This document shows positions 5,350 to 6,287 of a DNA stretch of 6,287 bases, one piece after another. Origin of the DNA: Oscillospiraceae bacterium (lineage in GTDB: Bacteria > Bacillota > Clostridia > Oscillospirales > CAG-272). Numbering within the stretch: position 1 is the stretch's first letter; each line of letters opens with the position of its first letter. Position numbers and translations under genes: made by a program. Location of the stretch: contig WQSD01000082.1 in NCBI GenBank assembly GCA_009788105.1, positions 1 to 6,287 on the forward strand, read 5' to 3'. The notes below the pieces were generated by a model that saw nothing but the letters and a program-made list of their open reading frames with translations, had not been told where the DNA came from and did not search any database.

Positions 5350-5491
5350 CAACTTGAAGAAAAAGGTCAAGACCGCGGGCTATGCGCCCGCACCGCACAA
5401 GTTTTTTGTAAAAAACTTGACTAAAAACTTTTTTCCCAAAAGCATTTCATGCTTTTGTACCAAAGTTTTTGAGGTTCTTAGTAACTTTTTT
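5348..5491 (+). repeat. Composite repeat, module A copy 2
   Basis: Hairpins in order: GCGGGC-tatgc-GCCCGC (5375-5391); CAAGTTTTTT-gt-AAAAAACTTG (5398-5419), uninterrupted here; AAAAACTTT (5423-5431) with AAAGTTTTT (5462-5470), enclosing CAAAAGCAT-ttc-ATGCTTTTG (5437-5457). The first 100 bases match the minus strand of 236-409. An open frame of about 70 codons runs through it but is best seen as a by-product. Module B copy 2 follows directly instead of sitting inside the second hairpin as in copy 1. Confidence 0.75.
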
Positions 5492-5492
5492 C

Positions 5493-5571
5493 AAAGCCCT
5501 TGTGAGCGCCGAAGGTTGCGGCATTGCTGGCTTTGCCAGCAAACAGGCAACCAGAGTGCGTGAGCGGGCAA
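5493..5571 (+). ncRNA. Structured 74-bp repeat, module B copy 2
   Basis: The outer stem is GGTTGC (5514-5519) with GCAACC (5547-5552). The inner stem is TTGCTGGC (5524-5531) with GCCAGCAA (5535-5542) around TTT. The closing pair is GCCC/GGGC (5496-5499, 5566-5569). Against copy 1 (278-351) there are 14 differences and no gap. Ten of them are five compensatory pairs, and the other four lie outside the stems. It is flanked by CTTAGTAACTT (5478-5488) and AAGTTCCTAAG (5570-5580), inverted with one mismatch. It lies about 100 nt upstream of the reductase gene, in the same orientation. Confidence 0.55.
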
Positions 5572-5586
5572 GTTCCTAAGTGGGGT

Positions 5587-5603
5587 TTGGGGCAACGCCC
5601 CAA
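5587..5603. repeat. GC-rich hairpin in repeat island
   Basis: TTGGGGC-aac-GCCCCAA is a perfect 7-bp stem with a 3-nt loop, extendable by a T-G pair (5586, 5604). The following bases are GGTGTTT, so a terminator role is doubtful. It belongs to the run of hairpins between ftsZ and the reductase gene. Confidence 0.55.
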
Positions 5604-5629
5604 GGTGTTTAGAGGTTTATCAACAAACA

Positions 5630-5659
5630 AAAACCGCAAGTCTTGTGACTTGCGGTTTT
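5630..5659 (+). terminator. Perfect 13-bp hairpin just before reductase gene
   Basis: AAAACCGCAAGTC (5630-5642) pairs with GACTTGCGGTTTT (5647-5659) around TTGT. On the plus strand TTTTCTT completes a terminator-like form; on the minus strand the U-tract would be longer. The stem ends 3 nt before the GGAGG site of the next gene, so it could instead govern read-through or protect the 5' end of that message. It shares its core with 5322-5349. Confidence 0.55.
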
Positions 5660-5672
5660 CTTGGAGGTGCGT

Positions 5673-6287
5673 ATGTCAGTTTTAGTTTCAGGGGGCGGGA
5701 GCGGCATTGGTGCGGCAACCGTGCGCCGTTTCGCTGGTAGCGGAGCAAAAGTTGCATATCTTGACAAAAATATCCCGCCAAACGCTCCCGAGGGTGGTAT
5801 TTTGTGCGATGTGACCGACAATTCCGCAGTAAACGAAGTCATCGGCAACTTGCACGACCTGCACACCCTTGTGTGTTGTGCAGGAATAAGTGAAATCAAG
5901 CCATTTGCGTGCATTTCTCCTGCCGACTGGCAAACTATGATGGACGTCCATGTTACAGGGGCGTATAACTGCGTCCACGCTGCCCTGCCCCACATGCTGC
6001 AACAACAGCGGGGACGGATAATCTTTGTGTCCTCTATGTGGGGGAGGGTGGGTGCGTCCTGCGAGGTGCATTACAGCACAGCCAAGGCGGCACTTCACGG
6101 CATGACAAAATCCCTTGCAAAGGAGCTTGCGCCCAGCGGTATCACGGTAAACTGCGTTGCCCCGGGAGTGATTGACACCGCCATGAACAGGGAGCTTGAC
6201 AAGGCAACCATTGCCGAACTAATCGAGGAAATCCCCCTATCTCGCCTTGGCAAGTCAGAGGAAGTAGCGGAACTGATACACTTTCTC
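5673..6287 (+). CDS. ymfI: SDR reductase, EF-P 5-aminopentanone reductase (YmfI) family, 3' end cut
   Basis: This is a short-chain dehydrogenase/reductase. The YmfI branch reduces the 5-aminopentanone group on a lysine of elongation factor P to 5-aminopentanol. It has 205 codons and no stop before the window edge, with perhaps 30-40 residues missing. It shows the nucleotide-binding turn SGGGSGIG (6-13), D31 at the end of strand 2 (usually NAD rather than NADP preference), catalytic S121, Y134 and K138 (YSTAK), and the family block SSMWGRVGASCEVHYS (120-135) followed by LAKELAPSGITVNCVAPG. The WG-x-x-GASCEV signature favours YmfI over FabG. Oddities: CCAG (68-71) instead of NNAG, H93 where the tetrad asparagine is expected, and a short segment between strands 2 and 3. 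The start is set by GGAGG (5663-5667) 5 nt before the ATG. No promoter is seen between the hairpin and the start. Confidence 0.8.
   Translation, partial: MSVLVSGGGSGIGAATVRRFAGSGAKVAYLDKNIPPNAPEGGILCDVTDNSAVNEVIGNLHDLHTLVCCAGISEIKPFACISPADWQTMMDVHVTGAYNCVHAALPHMLQQQRGRIIFVSSMWGRVGASCEVHYSTAKAALHGMTKSLAKELAPSGITVNCVAPGVIDTAMNRELDKATIAELIEEIPLSRLGKSEEVAELIHFL

Overview
The window looks like chromosomal DNA of a Gram-positive bacterium of the phylum Bacillota, most likely a clostridial lineage. The grounds are the gene content (a DivIB/FtsQ-type gene directly before ftsZ, a two-gene Ku/ligase end-joining operon, a YmfI-type reductase), strong GGAGG-type ribosome binding sites, textbook TTGACA-17-TATAAT promoters, and a sigma-G-like promoter that would fit a spore former. 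The species cannot be named from the sequence.

Layout. 1-489 has no gene. It opens with a perfect 65-bp hairpin and then carries a composite structured repeat (236-409), a small palindrome and a candidate sigma-G promoter. 490-2189 is a two-gene NHEJ operon, ku and a ligase-only ligD, with overlapping stop and start. 2193-2593 on the minus strand is a broken ATPase/DUF4143 gene. Its 5' end and 3' end survive, but the ATPase core has been replaced by a hairpin with perfect 22-bp arms. 2594-2899 holds two divergent consensus promoters, one for the broken gene and one for ftsQ. 2900-3772 is ftsQ/divIB, and 3971-5149 is ftsZ with its own likely promoters. 5150-5672 is a gene-free island of hairpin repeats bounded by two terminator-like hairpins with the same core. 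5673 to the window end is a YmfI-like SDR reductase (EF-P 5-aminopentanone reductase family), cut by the window edge.

How the genes relate. Ku and the ligase form a minimal double-strand-break repair pair. FtsQ and FtsZ belong to the septal division machinery. The reductase probably modifies elongation factor P. The three units share no obvious pathway, so this looks like ordinary chromosome with repeat-rich joints.

The most notable signal is the repeat family. A 74-bp module (278-351 and 5496-5569, both on the plus strand) differs at 14 positions, and 10 of these form five compensatory base-pair changes in two nested stems. A second module, in three copies, also keeps its stems while changing their sequence. 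In one copy the 74-bp module sits inside the loop of the second module's hairpin. This is direct evidence for a structured, apparently mobile intergenic element, whose function cannot be read from the sequence.
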